Position numbers and translations under genes: made by a program
Part shown: positions 20,807 through 29,383 of the stretch, in pieces
Layout: every line of letters begins with the position of its first letter
Position numbering within the stretch: the first letter of the stretch is position 1
Assembly: GCF_001894945.1 (NCBI RefSeq)
Contig: NZ_BCXE01000021.1
Coordinates: forward strand, 62,001-126,000
Origin: Rhodococcus ruber NBRC 15591
Lineage (GTDB): Bacteria > Actinomycetota > Actinomycetes > Mycobacteriales > Mycobacteriaceae
Direction: 5' to 3'
Length of the DNA stretch: 64,000 bases
Notes under the pieces: generated by a model
Databases searched by the model: none
Seen by the model: only the letters and a program-made list of their open reading frames with translations
Told to the model about the DNA's origin: nothing

Positions 20807-22492
20807 TCAGGCGAGTACGCGGGCCGCCGCGTCGCGGGCTTCCCCGGGGTCGACGGCGCGGAGCACCTCGTCCGCGGCCTCGCGGCAGCGGTCGAGGGTC
20901 ACCGCGGCGAGTCGGGACCCGACACCGGCGACGGCCGCGGCCGCACACGACAGCGAGGTGACCCCCATGCCGGCCAGGACACAGCCGAGCAACGGGTCGG
21001 CGGCCGCCTCCCCGCACACCCCGACTCGCTTGCCGGCGGCGCGTCCGGCGGCGGCGGTGCGGGCGACCAGGGCCAGCACAGCCGGCTGCCACGGATCGGT
21101 GAGGGATGCGAGGTGGGGCGACATGCGGTCCGCGGCCATCGTGTACTGCGCGAGGTCGTTGGTGCCGATCGACAGGAAGTCGACGTGTTCGAGGAGACGT
21201 TCGGCGAGCAGCGCGGCGGCCGGCACCTCCACCATCACGCCGGGCACGAGCCCGCGGGCGCGGACGGCAGCGGCGAAGTGTGCGGTCTCGGCGACGGTCG
21301 CGATCATCGGTGCCATCACCCAGGGCTCGGTGCCCGTGCGCGCGGCCGCGGCGGCGACGGCGTCGAGCTGCCGGTCGAGCAGTCCCTCGGTGGCGTTCGC
21401 AATCCGGATGCCGCGCAACCCGAGTGCCGGGTTGTGCTCGTCGGGATGGTCGACGAAGCGCAGGGGCTTGTCGGAGCCCGCGTCGAGGGTCCGCAGGACG
21501 ACCTTGCGGCCGGCGAAGGCGCTGAACACCTCGGCGTAGATCTCCGCCTGCTCCTCGACGGTGGGTTCGGTTTCCCGGTCCAGGAAGCACAGCTCGGTCC
21601 GGAACAGGCCGACTCCCTCTGCGGGGGTCGCGCGGGCCGCGCGGGCACCGGCGCCGTCCTGAACGTTGGCGAGGATCTCGACGCGATGCCCGTCCTCGGT
21701 GGCGCCCGGGCCGGCCCACGACGCGATGCGCGCCTGCTCGCTGCGGGCCGCGGCGACCGCAGCGGCCGCCTCTTCGGGGTCGGGATCGAGGCGGAGCTCA
21801 CCGGCCGCGCCGTCGAGCAGGACGCGGACGCCGGCCGGGACGGTGTCGAGGTCGGCCGCCGCGACCACGCAGGGGATGCCGAGCTGGCGGGCGATGATCG
21901 CGGTGTGACTGGTGGGCCCGCCGAGGGTGGTGGCGAGTCCGATCACCCGGCTCGGGTCGAGGCCGGCGGTGTCGGCGGGGGCGAGGTCCTCCGCGAGCAG
22001 GATGGACGGCTCGTCGGGCAGGTCGAGACCGGGTTCGGGATGGCCGGCGAGTTCGGCGATCACCCGGTCGCGGATGTCGAGAAGGTCGGTGACGCGCTCG
22101 GCCATCAGCCCGCCGAGCTTGGTGAACATGTCGGCGAACTGGTCGGTGGCACCGACTGCGGCCTCGATCGCGCCGGATCCGCTGCGGATCTTCGCGGCGA
22201 CGGCGCCGAGCCACCCGCGGTCCTCGGCGAGCTGTGCGTTGGCGAGCAGGACCTCGGCGGCGGCGCCCGAGGCTCGCCCGGCGCGACTGCGCAGCCGCTC
22301 CGCGACCGCGCCGGCGGCGGCCCGGAAGCGCTCGGCCTCGGCGTCGCGTGCGGTGTCCGGGATGCGCTCGAACGTGGTGGGGATCTGTGGCCGCGGGGCG
22401 GGGCGTACGACGGGCCCGTAGGCAACCCCGGGCACGACCGGCGTGCCCCGCACGATCGAGATCTCCGCCGCTGCGGGGATCGCCTTCTCCAT
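20807..22492 (-). CDS. ptsI: phosphoenolpyruvate-protein phosphotransferase (PTS enzyme I)
   Basis: A 561-residue enzyme I. The phosphorylated histidine is His196 in GGPTSHTAIIARQLGIP, the N-terminal domain binds HPr, and the C-terminal TIM barrel binds phosphoenolpyruvate with motifs GVGLFRTELCFLDR and the Cys-containing VGVCGEAAADPLL. It moves phosphate from PEP to HPr, the first step of sugar phosphotransfer in the cytoplasm. It is divergent from the fructose operon, which supplies HPr and EIIABC, so the window encodes the whole relay. A TTGACA/TAATCT promoter lies upstream with an embedded palindrome. Confidence 0.95.
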   Translation of the reverse strand: MEKAIPAAAEISIVRGTPVVPGVAYGPVVRPAPRPQIPTTFERIPDTARDAEAERFRAAAGAVAERLRSRAGRASGAAAEVLLANAQLAEDRGWLGAVAAKIRSGSGAIEAAVGATDQFADMFTKLGGLMAERVTDLLDIRDRVIAELAGHPEPGLDLPDEPSILLAEDLAPADTAGLDPSRVIGLATTLGGPTSHTAIIARQLGIPCVVAAADLDTVPAGVRVLLDGAAGELRLDPDPEEAAAAVAAARSEQARIASWAGPGATEDGHRVEILANVQDGAGARAARATPAEGVGLFRTELCFLDRETEPTVEEQAEIYAEVFSAFAGRKVVLRTLDAGSDKPLRFVDHPDEHNPALGLRGIRIANATEGLLDRQLDAVAAAAARTGTEPWVMAPMIATVAETAHFAAAVRARGLVPGVMVEVPAAALLAERLLEHVDFLSIGTNDLAQYTMAADRMSPHLASLTDPWQPAVLALVARTAAAGRAAGKRVGVCGEAAADPLLGCVLAGMGVTSLSCAAAAVAGVGSRLAAVTLDRCREAADEVLRAVDPGEARDAAARVLA

Positions 22493-22549
22493 GTCTCCTC
22501 CTCGCCGCCCGGTGTGTCGGGATGAGCCTCCGGGGTAATTCTGTGATCG

Positions 22550-22577
22550 AGATTACTCCGAACCATTGACATGTCAA
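22550..22577 (-). promoter_or_regulatory. ptsI promoter
   Basis: On the minus strand TTGACA (22577-22572) and TAATCT (22555-22550) are separated by 16 bases. The -35 hexamer is one arm of the palindrome at 22566-22577. Confidence 0.65.
22566..22577. promoter_or_regulatory. palindrome TTGACATGTCAA between ptsI and deoR-type gene
   Basis: A perfect 12-base palindrome in which each arm is a TTGACA -35 hexamer, one for ptsI and one facing the fructose operon (a TAAAAC at 22590 lies 18 bases on). Two direct repeats AAACAACAT follow at 22592-22600 and 22602-22610. Both are candidate sites for the DeoR-type repressor encoded next to them. Confidence 0.55.
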
Positions 22578-22630
22578 CACATACGGGCGTAAAACAACAT
22601 GAAACAACATTCAGCGGCAAGGAGCCCGGT

Positions 22631-23398
22631 GTGTACGCAGAGGAACGGCAACAGGCGATCGCCGAGCTGATCGGCCGGCGGGGACGGATGTCCGTCGCCG
22701 ACCTGGCCACCCGCTTCCGCGTCACCACCGAGACCGTCCGCCGGGATCTGGCCCTGCTCGAACGGCTGGGACATGTGCGCCGTGTGCACGGCGGCGCCAT
22801 CCCCACCGCTGCACTCACCGTCACCGAACCCGCACTGAACGAGCGCGAACACACCCACGCCGCGCAGAAGGACCGGATCGCAGCCGCGGCGGCCCGGTAT
22901 CTCCCCGCCGCCGGCGGCAGCGTGGTGTTCGACGCCGGCACCACCACCGGCCGCCTGGTGGCGGCCCTGCCCGCCGACGTGGACCTCGAGGTGGTCACGA
23001 ACTCGGTTCCCATCGCCGCGCGGCTCGCCGGACTCGGATCGGTGCGTCTGCACATGCTCGGCGGCCGGGTCCGCGGGATCACGCAGGCCACGGTCGGCGA
23101 GGATGCGCTGCGGTTCCTCCGCGCGCTGCACGTCGACGTCGCCTTCATCGGCACGAATGCACTCAGTGTCGGCCACGGCCTGTCCACTCCCGACCCGGAC
23201 GAGGCCGCCGTCAAACGCGCGATGGTGCGCTGCGCCGACCGGGTCGTGGTCCTCGCCGACTCCTCCAAGATCGGCCGGCAGCACCTCATCAGCTTCGCCC
23301 CCGTCGACGCCGTGGACGTTCTCGTCACCGACACCGAGCTCGACGACACCGACTGCAAAGAACTCACCGACAACGGAATCGAGGTGGTGACGGCATGA
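22631..23398 (+). CDS. DeoR-family transcriptional regulator of the fructose operon
   Basis: A 255-residue DeoR-type repressor. The winged helix-turn-helix is at the N-terminus (RQQAIAELIGRRGRMSVADLATRFRVTTETVRRDLALLE), followed by the ribose-isomerase-like sensor domain with FDAGTTTGRLVAAL and the phosphate-binding DSSKIGR. Such proteins usually sense a sugar phosphate, here probably fructose 1-phosphate or fructose 1,6-bisphosphate. I chose the GTG at 22631, since AAGGAG lies six bases before it and the family starts MYAEERQQ. The stop overlaps the fruK start by four bases (ATGA). Likely targets are its own operon and ptsI. Confidence 0.9.
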   Translation: MYAEERQQAIAELIGRRGRMSVADLATRFRVTTETVRRDLALLERLGHVRRVHGGAIPTAALTVTEPALNEREHTHAAQKDRIAAAAARYLPAAGGSVVFDAGTTTGRLVAALPADVDLEVVTNSVPIAARLAGLGSVRLHMLGGRVRGITQATVGEDALRFLRALHVDVAFIGTNALSVGHGLSTPDPDEAAVKRAMVRCADRVVVLADSSKIGRQHLISFAPVDAVDVLVTDTELDDTDCKELTDNGIEVVTA

Positions 23399-24411
23399 TC
23401 GTCACGCTGACCGCCAATCCGAGCCTAGACCGGACGGTGGCGCTGACGGGCCCCCTCGTCCGCGGCGCCGTGCACCGCGCCGCCGCCACCCGCGTGGACC
23501 CAGGTGGCAAGGGCGTCAACGTCGCCCGGGTGCTCCGCGCGGCCGGACGCCCGGTCCTGGCGGTCCTGCCGGGGAACACCGGCGACCCGCTGCTCACCGC
23601 GCTCGACGACCACGGCATCGGCTACCGCGCCGTGCCGACCGGGGGTCCCGCCCGCAGCAACATCACCGTCGCCGAGCCCGACGGCACCACCACCAAGTTC
23701 AACGAACCCGGGCCGGCGTACACGCAAGGCACCCTGGAGTCGCTGCGCCGGACCGTCGTGGACGCCGCCGCCGCCGCCCACTGGCTGGTGATGTCCGGAT
23801 CCTTGCCACCCGGTGTGCCGACCGACTGGTACGCCGACCTCGTCCGCGCCGTCCGCGCCGCCGTTGACGGGTCCGCCTGCCGAATCGCCGTGGACACCTC
23901 CGAGTCGCCCCTGCTGGCGCTCGCGGCCGGGTTCCCGGACGCCGCACCCGATCTGCTCAAGCCGAACTCGGACGAGCTCGCACAGCTCACCGGCGCGGAC
24001 GCCACCACCCTGGAATCGGCGGCGGCCGCCGGCGACACCGAACCCGTCGTCGCGGCAGGACGACGACTGGTCGAACGTGGCGTCGGGGCGGTACTGGCCA
24101 CACTCGGCGCGGCGGGCGCGGTCCTGGTCACCGACGAGGGTGCGTGGCACGCAGTCCCCGGCCCCGTGACCGCGCGCAGCACCGTCGGCGCCGGCGACTC
24201 CTCCCTCGCCGGCTATCTCGTCGCGGAGCTGGCCGGACTCGATCCCGCCGAACGGCTCCGCCACGCCGTCGCATACGGCTCGGCAGCCGTGGCCCTGCCC
24301 GGCACCACGCTGCCCGGACCCGACGACGTCGCCACCGGCGCTGTCGAGGTCACCCCGATCCGTCCCCGCCCCCTCGGCACCCCCTCCCCGGTCCTCCCTC
24401 ACCCCCAGTAA
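23395..24411 (+). CDS. fruK: 1-phosphofructokinase
   Basis: A 338-residue PfkB-type kinase. The N-terminus MIVTLTANPSLDRTV is typical of 1-phosphofructokinases, with the substrate-binding GGKGVNVARVLRAAG near 35 and the second PfkB signature with the catalytic aspartate at GAGDSSLAGYL near 263. It phosphorylates fructose 1-phosphate, the EII product, to fructose 1,6-bisphosphate. It overlaps the regulator gene by four bases and is followed nine bases later by fruA, so the operon is tightly coupled. The C-terminal 25 residues are Pro-rich and unconserved. Confidence 0.94.
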   Translation: MIVTLTANPSLDRTVALTGPLVRGAVHRAAATRVDPGGKGVNVARVLRAAGRPVLAVLPGNTGDPLLTALDDHGIGYRAVPTGGPARSNITVAEPDGTTTKFNEPGPAYTQGTLESLRRTVVDAAAAAHWLVMSGSLPPGVPTDWYADLVRAVRAAVDGSACRIAVDTSESPLLALAAGFPDAAPDLLKPNSDELAQLTGADATTLESAAAAGDTEPVVAAGRRLVERGVGAVLATLGAAGAVLVTDEGAWHAVPGPVTARSTVGAGDSSLAGYLVAELAGLDPAERLRHAVAYGSAAVALPGTTLPGPDDVATGAVEVTPIRPRPLGTPSPVLPHPQ

Positions 24412-24420
24412 GGACACGCC

Positions 24421-26463
24421 ATGCCAGACCTCGCCTCCGGCCCCGCCTCCGGACCCGCGATCATCGACGACGGCCTGATCGCACTCGACGCAGACCTCGG
24501 CGCCGACAAGGAGTCGGTCATCGCCGCGCTCGCCGCGCGGCTCGCCGACGCCGGCCGCGCCACCGACGCGGCGGCACTGACGGCCGCCGCCCTGGACCGG
24601 GAGGCCAAGTCGGCCACCGGCCTGCCGGGTGGGATCGCCATCCCGCACTGCCGCGCGGACGCCGTCGCCACCGCATCGCTCGGCTTCGCGCGGCTGTCCC
24701 CCAAGGTGGACTTCGGCGCCCCCGACGGACCCGCGGACCTCGTGTTCCTGATCGCCGCCCCGGAGGGGGCCGGTGCCGAGCACATGAAGCTGCTCTCCTC
24801 GCTCGCCCGGGCGCTCGTGCGGCCGGACTTCGTCGGTTCGCTGCGCGAGGCCGCCACCGCTGCGGACGTGGTCGCGCTGGTCGAGGGAGTGCTTCCGAAG
24901 CCGGCGCCGGCTACCGCTGCGGCCGCCGAGCCCACGCCGCCCGCCACCGAACCCACGCCGGCCCCCGCGACCGCCGAGCGCACCATCGTCGCCGTCACCG
25001 CCTGCCCGACGGGGATCGCCCACACCTACATGGCCGCCGACGCCCTCAAAGCCGCGGGTGAGCGCGCCGGAGTCACGGTGCGGGTCGAGACCCAGGGCTC
25101 GAGCGGCAGCACACCGCTGCCGGCGTCCGTGATCGCCGGCGCCGACGCCGTCATCTTCGCCACGGACGTCGGCGTGAAGAACCGGGAACGGTTCGCGGGC
25201 AAACCGCTCGTCGCCTCGGGTGTCAAACGAGCCATCAACGAGCCCGACGTGATGGTCGCCGAGGCGGTCCGCGCGGCGAAGGATCCGTCCGCGAGCACCG
25301 TCGACGCGGCCGCCGTCGCCGCCGCCGCCGACGAATCCTCGTCCGGCGAGGTGGGCTGGGGAGTTCGGCTACGGCAGATCCTGCTGACCGGCGTGAGCTA
25401 CATGATTCCCTTCGTCGCGGCGGGCGGCCTGCTGATCGCTCTCGGCTTCCTGCTCGGCGGGTACGAGATCACCGAGCCCGCCGCCGACATCGTGGTGAAC
25501 AACTCGCTCACCGACCTGCCGGACGGCGGCCTGCCCACCTACCTCGGCGCGGTGCTCTTCCAGCTCGGCTCGCTCGCGTTCTCGTTCCTGGTGCCCGCAC
25601 TCGCCGGCTACATCGCCTTCGCGATCGCCGACCGGCCCGGTCTGGCACCCGGCTTCACCGCCGGCGCGGTCGCCGTGTTCGTCGGTGCCGGGTTCATCGG
25701 CGGCCTCGTCGGCGGCATCATCGCCGGCTTCGCCGCGCTGTGGGTGGGCCGCATCCCCGTCCCGGTGTGGGCGCGCGGCCTGATGCCGGTGGTGATCATT
25801 CCGCTGTTCGCGACCCTCGCCGTCGGCGCCCTGATGTTCCTCGTCCTCGGCAAGCCCCTCGCCGCGATCACCTCGGGCCTGACGAACTGGCTCAACGGCC
25901 TGTCCGGGAGCTCGGTCGTCATTCTGGGCGTGATCCTCGGCCTGATGATGTGCTTCGACCTCGGCGGCCCGGTCAACAAGGCCGCCTATGCGTTCGCCGT
26001 CGCCGGACTCGACGTCTCGAACAACGCATCGCTGCAGATCATGGCCGCCGTGATGGCCGCGGGCATGGTGCCGCCGCTGGCGATGGCGCTGTCGTCGACC
26101 CTGCGACCGGGGATCTACAGCACCGCCGAGCGGGAGAACGGCAAGGCCGCATGGCTGCTCGGGGCCTCGTTCATCTCCGAGGGCGCAATCCCGTTCGCGG
26201 CGGCGGACCCGCTGCGGGTTATCCCGTCCATGATGGCCGGCGGCGCCGTCACCGGCGCCCTGGTAATGGCGACCGGGACGACCCTCAGCGCCCCGCACGG
26301 CGGCATCTTCGTGTTCTTCGCCATCGGCAATCTGCTGTGGTTCCTCGTCGCCCTCGCCGCCGGCACCGTCGTGGGTGCGCTCTGCGTGACCCTGGCCAAG
26401 GAGGTGCACCGACCCGCCCACCTGCGCAGCAGCGACACCGCGGCCCAGCCTGCCGTCGCCTGA
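24421..26463 (+). CDS. fruA: PTS fructose transporter subunit IIABC
   Basis: A 680-residue fused permease. The IIA domain covers 1-150 with the phosphorylated His76 (IPHCRAD). A Pro/Ala/Thr linker (160-184) leads to the IIB domain at about 186-285 with phosphocysteine Cys195 in TACPTGIAHTYMAADAL. The IIC membrane domain runs from about 315 to 660 with eight or so helices, beginning LRQILLTGVSYMIPFVAAGG. It imports fructose and releases fructose 1-phosphate. The domain order A-B-C matches actinobacterial fructose permeases. HPr is encoded 37 bases downstream. Confidence 0.95.
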   Translation: MPDLASGPASGPAIIDDGLIALDADLGADKESVIAALAARLADAGRATDAAALTAAALDREAKSATGLPGGIAIPHCRADAVATASLGFARLSPKVDFGAPDGPADLVFLIAAPEGAGAEHMKLLSSLARALVRPDFVGSLREAATAADVVALVEGVLPKPAPATAAAAEPTPPATEPTPAPATAERTIVAVTACPTGIAHTYMAADALKAAGERAGVTVRVETQGSSGSTPLPASVIAGADAVIFATDVGVKNRERFAGKPLVASGVKRAINEPDVMVAEAVRAAKDPSASTVDAAAVAAAADESSSGEVGWGVRLRQILLTGVSYMIPFVAAGGLLIALGFLLGGYEITEPAADIVVNNSLTDLPDGGLPTYLGAVLFQLGSLAFSFLVPALAGYIAFAIADRPGLAPGFTAGAVAVFVGAGFIGGLVGGIIAGFAALWVGRIPVPVWARGLMPVVIIPLFATLAVGALMFLVLGKPLAAITSGLTNWLNGLSGSSVVILGVILGLMMCFDLGGPVNKAAYAFAVAGLDVSNNASLQIMAAVMAAGMVPPLAMALSSTLRPGIYSTAERENGKAAWLLGASFISEGAIPFAAADPLRVIPSMMAGGAVTGALVMATGTTLSAPHGGIFVFFAIGNLLWFLVALAAGTVVGALCVTLAKEVHRPAHLRSSDTAAQPAVA

Positions 26464-26500
26464 TCCGATCGACGACCGTCCCTACCCCGAAGGAGTTCTC

Positions 26501-26758
26501 ATGCCCAGCACCACCGTCACCGTCGGCTCGTCCATCGGCCTGCATGCCCGGCCTGCCGGCATCATCGCCGAAGCCGTGGTCGCCGCCGGAGTCCCGGTGA
26601 CCCTCGCCGTGGACGGCGGCGAACCCGTCGACGCGGGCTCGGCGCTGCTCGTCATGACGCTCGGCGCCACCCAGGGCACCGAGGTCACCGTCACCAGCGA
26701 CGACGCCGACGTGCTCGCCCGCATCGCCGAACTGGTGGCCGCGGACCTCGACGCCTGA
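26501..26758 (+). CDS. ptsH: phosphocarrier protein HPr
   Basis: An 85-residue HPr. The phosphorylated His15 is in IGLHARPAG. The region around Ser47 (DAGSALLVMTLGATQG) corresponds to the Ser46 site, but actinobacteria generally lack the HPr kinase that modifies it. It carries phosphate from enzyme I to the EIIA domain of FruA. The ribosome-binding site AAGGAG is at 26490-26495. As in other actinomycetes it lies at the end of the fructose operon. The next gene is convergent, with only two bases between stop codons. Confidence 0.95.
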   Translation: MPSTTVTVGSSIGLHARPAGIIAEAVVAAGVPVTLAVDGGEPVDAGSALLVMTLGATQGTEVTVTSDDADVLARIAELVAADLDA

Positions 26759-26760
26759 CC

Positions 26761-27837
26761 TCAGCCGCGGCGGCGGCGCGACGACCGTCGCCACAGCCCG
26801 CCCGCAGCGGCGGCGACCACCACGATGCCCGCGGCGATCGCCGCGGGCATCGCGCCGCGCGGGGTCCGCACCGGCTCCGGCGCGGCCACGGGCCGGAAGA
26901 GGGTCACCACGTCACGCCACACCCGCACGGGCGGCAGGGCACCACCGACGGATTCGGACGCGGTCAGCAGGTCCCCGTCCGCGGTGAAGGCCACCGCCTC
27001 GCCCTGTGGTTCGCCGGGCACCGGCACCCGCAGGGACGGTCCCGCCGCGAGCGCGGCCGCGACGTCGCCGTCGGGGGCATGGAAGAGGTGGACATCGGTG
27101 TACGTGCGTACCGCGGCGACGGTGCCGTCGGGACTGATCGCGCCGCCGGTGATCAACGTGGAGGACGCCCCGCCGACGGGGCCACCGGGGGTGTCCGTGG
27201 GACCGAGGGTGACGGTCCCGATGCGTTCGAGAGGGACCGGACCCGGCTCGGGCAGCTCGTCCACGCTTCGTCCGCCGGCCGGCCGGTAAAGGCCGGCGCT
27301 GCCGAACAGGGGCTTGGAGACGATCAGCGGCACCCCGTCGCGGGGGACGAGCAGCGTCTCCGCATCGCGTGGGCCGTCGGGGTAGGCGAGCCGGTGCAGA
27401 CTCCCCGCGCCGGTCTGCGGGTCGACCGAGATCAACGCGACGGTGTCGCGTGCGGCGCGATTGTCGCCGAGGTCGCCGAGCCAGAGCCGGCCGTCCGGAC
27501 CCGCGGCCAGGTCCTCCACGTCGTACGGGTCGACGGCCGGCGGGATGCGTCGCAGCACCGCACAGTCGTCCCCCAGCTCGAAGACCGCCTCGTCGGCACC
27601 GGCGTCCGGCACCGCGAACAGTCGCCCCCCGGCGACGGCCAGGCCCGACAGTTCCGCGAGGGCAGGATCGGCGGGGGTGCACAACACGCTCCCGTCGACC
27701 TCGGCGGCCGGGGCGGTGGTCTGCGCCGTGGCGGCCGGGGCGGTGGTCTGCGCCGCGGCGACCGGGGCGGTGGTCTGCGCCGCGGCGGCCGGCGACGACA
27801 CCGTCGCGACCACCAGGGCGACGAGAGCGCCGCGCAC
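26761..27837 (-). CDS. secreted, membrane-anchored propeller-like protein
   Basis: A 358-residue exported protein of unknown function. Residues 1-20 are a signal peptide (MRGALVALVVATVSSPAAAA), residues 21-47 hold three copies of an AQTTAP-type repeat, and the body from 50 to 320 has repeating strand motifs (LSGLAVAGGRLFAVPD, DLAAGPDGRLWLGDLGDN, ALISVDPQTG) suggesting a beta-propeller. A C-terminal helix (PAAIAAGIVVVAAAAGGLW) followed by an Arg-rich tail anchors it. The GTG at 27837 shares one base with the hflX stop (TAGTG), giving translational coupling; a much longer open frame running through hflX in another frame was rejected. Confidence 0.75.
   Translation of the reverse strand: MRGALVALVVATVSSPAAAAQTTAPVAAAQTTAPAATAQTTAPAAEVDGSVLCTPADPALAELSGLAVAGGRLFAVPDAGADEAVFELGDDCAVLRRIPPAVDPYDVEDLAAGPDGRLWLGDLGDNRAARDTVALISVDPQTGAGSLHRLAYPDGPRDAETLLVPRDGVPLIVSKPLFGSAGLYRPAGGRSVDELPEPGPVPLERIGTVTLGPTDTPGGPVGGASSTLITGGAISPDGTVAAVRTYTDVHLFHAPDGDVAAALAAGPSLRVPVPGEPQGEAVAFTADGDLLTASESVGGALPPVRVWRDVVTLFRPVAAPEPVRTPRGAMPAAIAAGIVVVAAAAGGLWRRSSRRRRG
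27704..27784 (-). repeat. three 27-bp tandem repeats encoding AQTTAP units
   Basis: Three nearly identical 27-base units (27704-27730, 27731-27757, 27758-27784) encode a nine-residue Ala/Gln/Thr/Pro repeat just after the signal peptide. Only a few bases differ among units, suggesting recent duplication. Confidence 0.85.
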
Positions 27838-29285
27838 TAGGCGGCGTACTCGACCAGGGCCGACGCGAGGGCCCGCGGCACGCGGGCGTGCACGCGCGTA
27901 CCGTCCACCTCGTGCGCGGAGGTCAGGACCTGCCCGTCCGAGTGGATCCGCGCGAGCAGGTCCCCTCGTGTGTACGGCAGCAGCACCTTCACCTCGACGT
28001 CCGGGTGTTCGAGCAGCGCGGCGAGGTGCTCGCGCAGATCGTCGAGTCCCGCGCCGCTGCGCGCCGAGACGAACACCGCGTCGGGGAGCAGGGCACGCAG
28101 TTCGGCGACGGTCAGCGGGTCTGCGGCGTCGACCTTGTTCACCACGATGAGCTCGGGCGGCGGCGGCGCGTCGGACTCGCGCAGCACGTCGGTGATCACC
28201 TCGCGCACCGCCTTGATCTGGTCGGTCGGCAGCGGGTCGGACCCGTCGACGACGTGCAGCAGCAGGTCCGCGTCCGTGACCTCCTCGAGGGTCGACCGGA
28301 ACGCCTCGACGAGCTGGGTCGGCAGGTGCCGCACGAACCCGACGGTGTCGGTGAGCACGTACTCGCGCCCGTCCGGGAGTTCGGCCCGGCGGGTGGTCGG
28401 ATCGAGCGTCGCGAACAACGCGTTCTGCACCAGCACACCGGAACCGGTGAGCTTGTTGAGCAGGCTCGACTTGCCGGCATTGGTGTAGCCGACGATCGCG
28501 ACCGACGGGATGCGGTTGCGCATCCGCCGGGTGCGTTTGGTGTCGCGAACGGACTTCATCGCCTTGATCTCGCGGCGCAGCTTGGCCATCCGCTCGCGGA
28601 TACGGCGACGGTCCGTCTCGATCTTCGTCTCGCCGGGACCACGCAGGCCCACGCCCCCGTTGCTGCCGGCACGGCCACCGGCCTGCCGCGACATCGATTC
28701 GCCCCAGCCTCGCAGCCGCGGCAGCATGTACTCCATCTGCGCGAGCGATACCTGCGCCTTGCCCTCGCGGGAGGTCGCGTGCTGGGCGAAGATGTCGAGG
28801 ATCAGCGCGGTGCGGTCGATGACCTTCACCTTGACGATCTTCTCCAGGGCGGTCAGCTGCGCGGGGGTGAGCTCGCCGTCGCAGATGACGGTGTCGGCGC
28901 CGGTGGCCAGAACCACCTGGCGCAGTTCCTCGGCCTTGCCGGAACCGATGTAGGTCGCGGCGTCGGGACGGTCCCGGCGCTGGATCAGGCCCTCGAGCAC
29001 CTGGGAACCGGCGGTCTCGGCCAGGGCGGCGAGCTCGGCGAGACTCGCCTCGGCCTGAACCGCGGTGCCTCCGGTCCAGACCCCGACGAGCACGACCCGT
29101 TCGAGGCGCAGCTGCCGGTACTCGACCTCGGTGATGTCCTCGAGTTCGGTGGACAACCCAGCGACGCGGCGCAGGGCGCTGCGGTCCTCGAGTTGCATCT
29201 CGCCGACCGACGGGTCGGCGGCGGCCCAGCCGGGGACGCGGTCCGTGTCGCCGGTGGCCGATTCGTTTCGTCGTGTGTTCGTCAT
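27837..29285 (-). CDS. hflX: GTPase HflX
   Basis: A 482-residue ribosome-associated GTPase. The N-terminal HflX domain covers about 40-200 (GGTAVQAEASLAELAALAETAG, ATYIGSGKAEEL), a glycine-rich loop with RGPGETKIETDRR follows, then the G domain with P-loop VGYTNAGKSSLLNKL, G2/G3 (ATLDPTTR, DTVGFVRHLP) and NKVD. It splits stalled or idle ribosomes, notably under heat or antibiotic stress. The ATG giving MTNTRRNES was chosen; upstream residues in the open frame are unconserved. Downstream it is coupled to the exported propeller-like protein. Confidence 0.93.
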   Translation of the reverse strand: MTNTRRNESATGDTDRVPGWAAADPSVGEMQLEDRSALRRVAGLSTELEDITEVEYRQLRLERVVLVGVWTGGTAVQAEASLAELAALAETAGSQVLEGLIQRRDRPDAATYIGSGKAEELRQVVLATGADTVICDGELTPAQLTALEKIVKVKVIDRTALILDIFAQHATSREGKAQVSLAQMEYMLPRLRGWGESMSRQAGGRAGSNGGVGLRGPGETKIETDRRRIRERMAKLRREIKAMKSVRDTKRTRRMRNRIPSVAIVGYTNAGKSSLLNKLTGSGVLVQNALFATLDPTTRRAELPDGREYVLTDTVGFVRHLPTQLVEAFRSTLEEVTDADLLLHVVDGSDPLPTDQIKAVREVITDVLRESDAPPPPELIVVNKVDAADPLTVAELRALLPDAVFVSARSGAGLDDLREHLAALLEHPDVEVKVLLPYTRGDLLARIHSDGQVLTSAHEVDGTRVHARVPRALASALVEYAA

Positions 29286-29383
29286 ACACGACCATCGTCC
29301 CACTTCGGGCGCGCGGACGCATGCGACTTTCCCGGTGTCCGCGCAGGGCGAAACCGTGCGACGACGCGGCGTCGCCGTGACAG

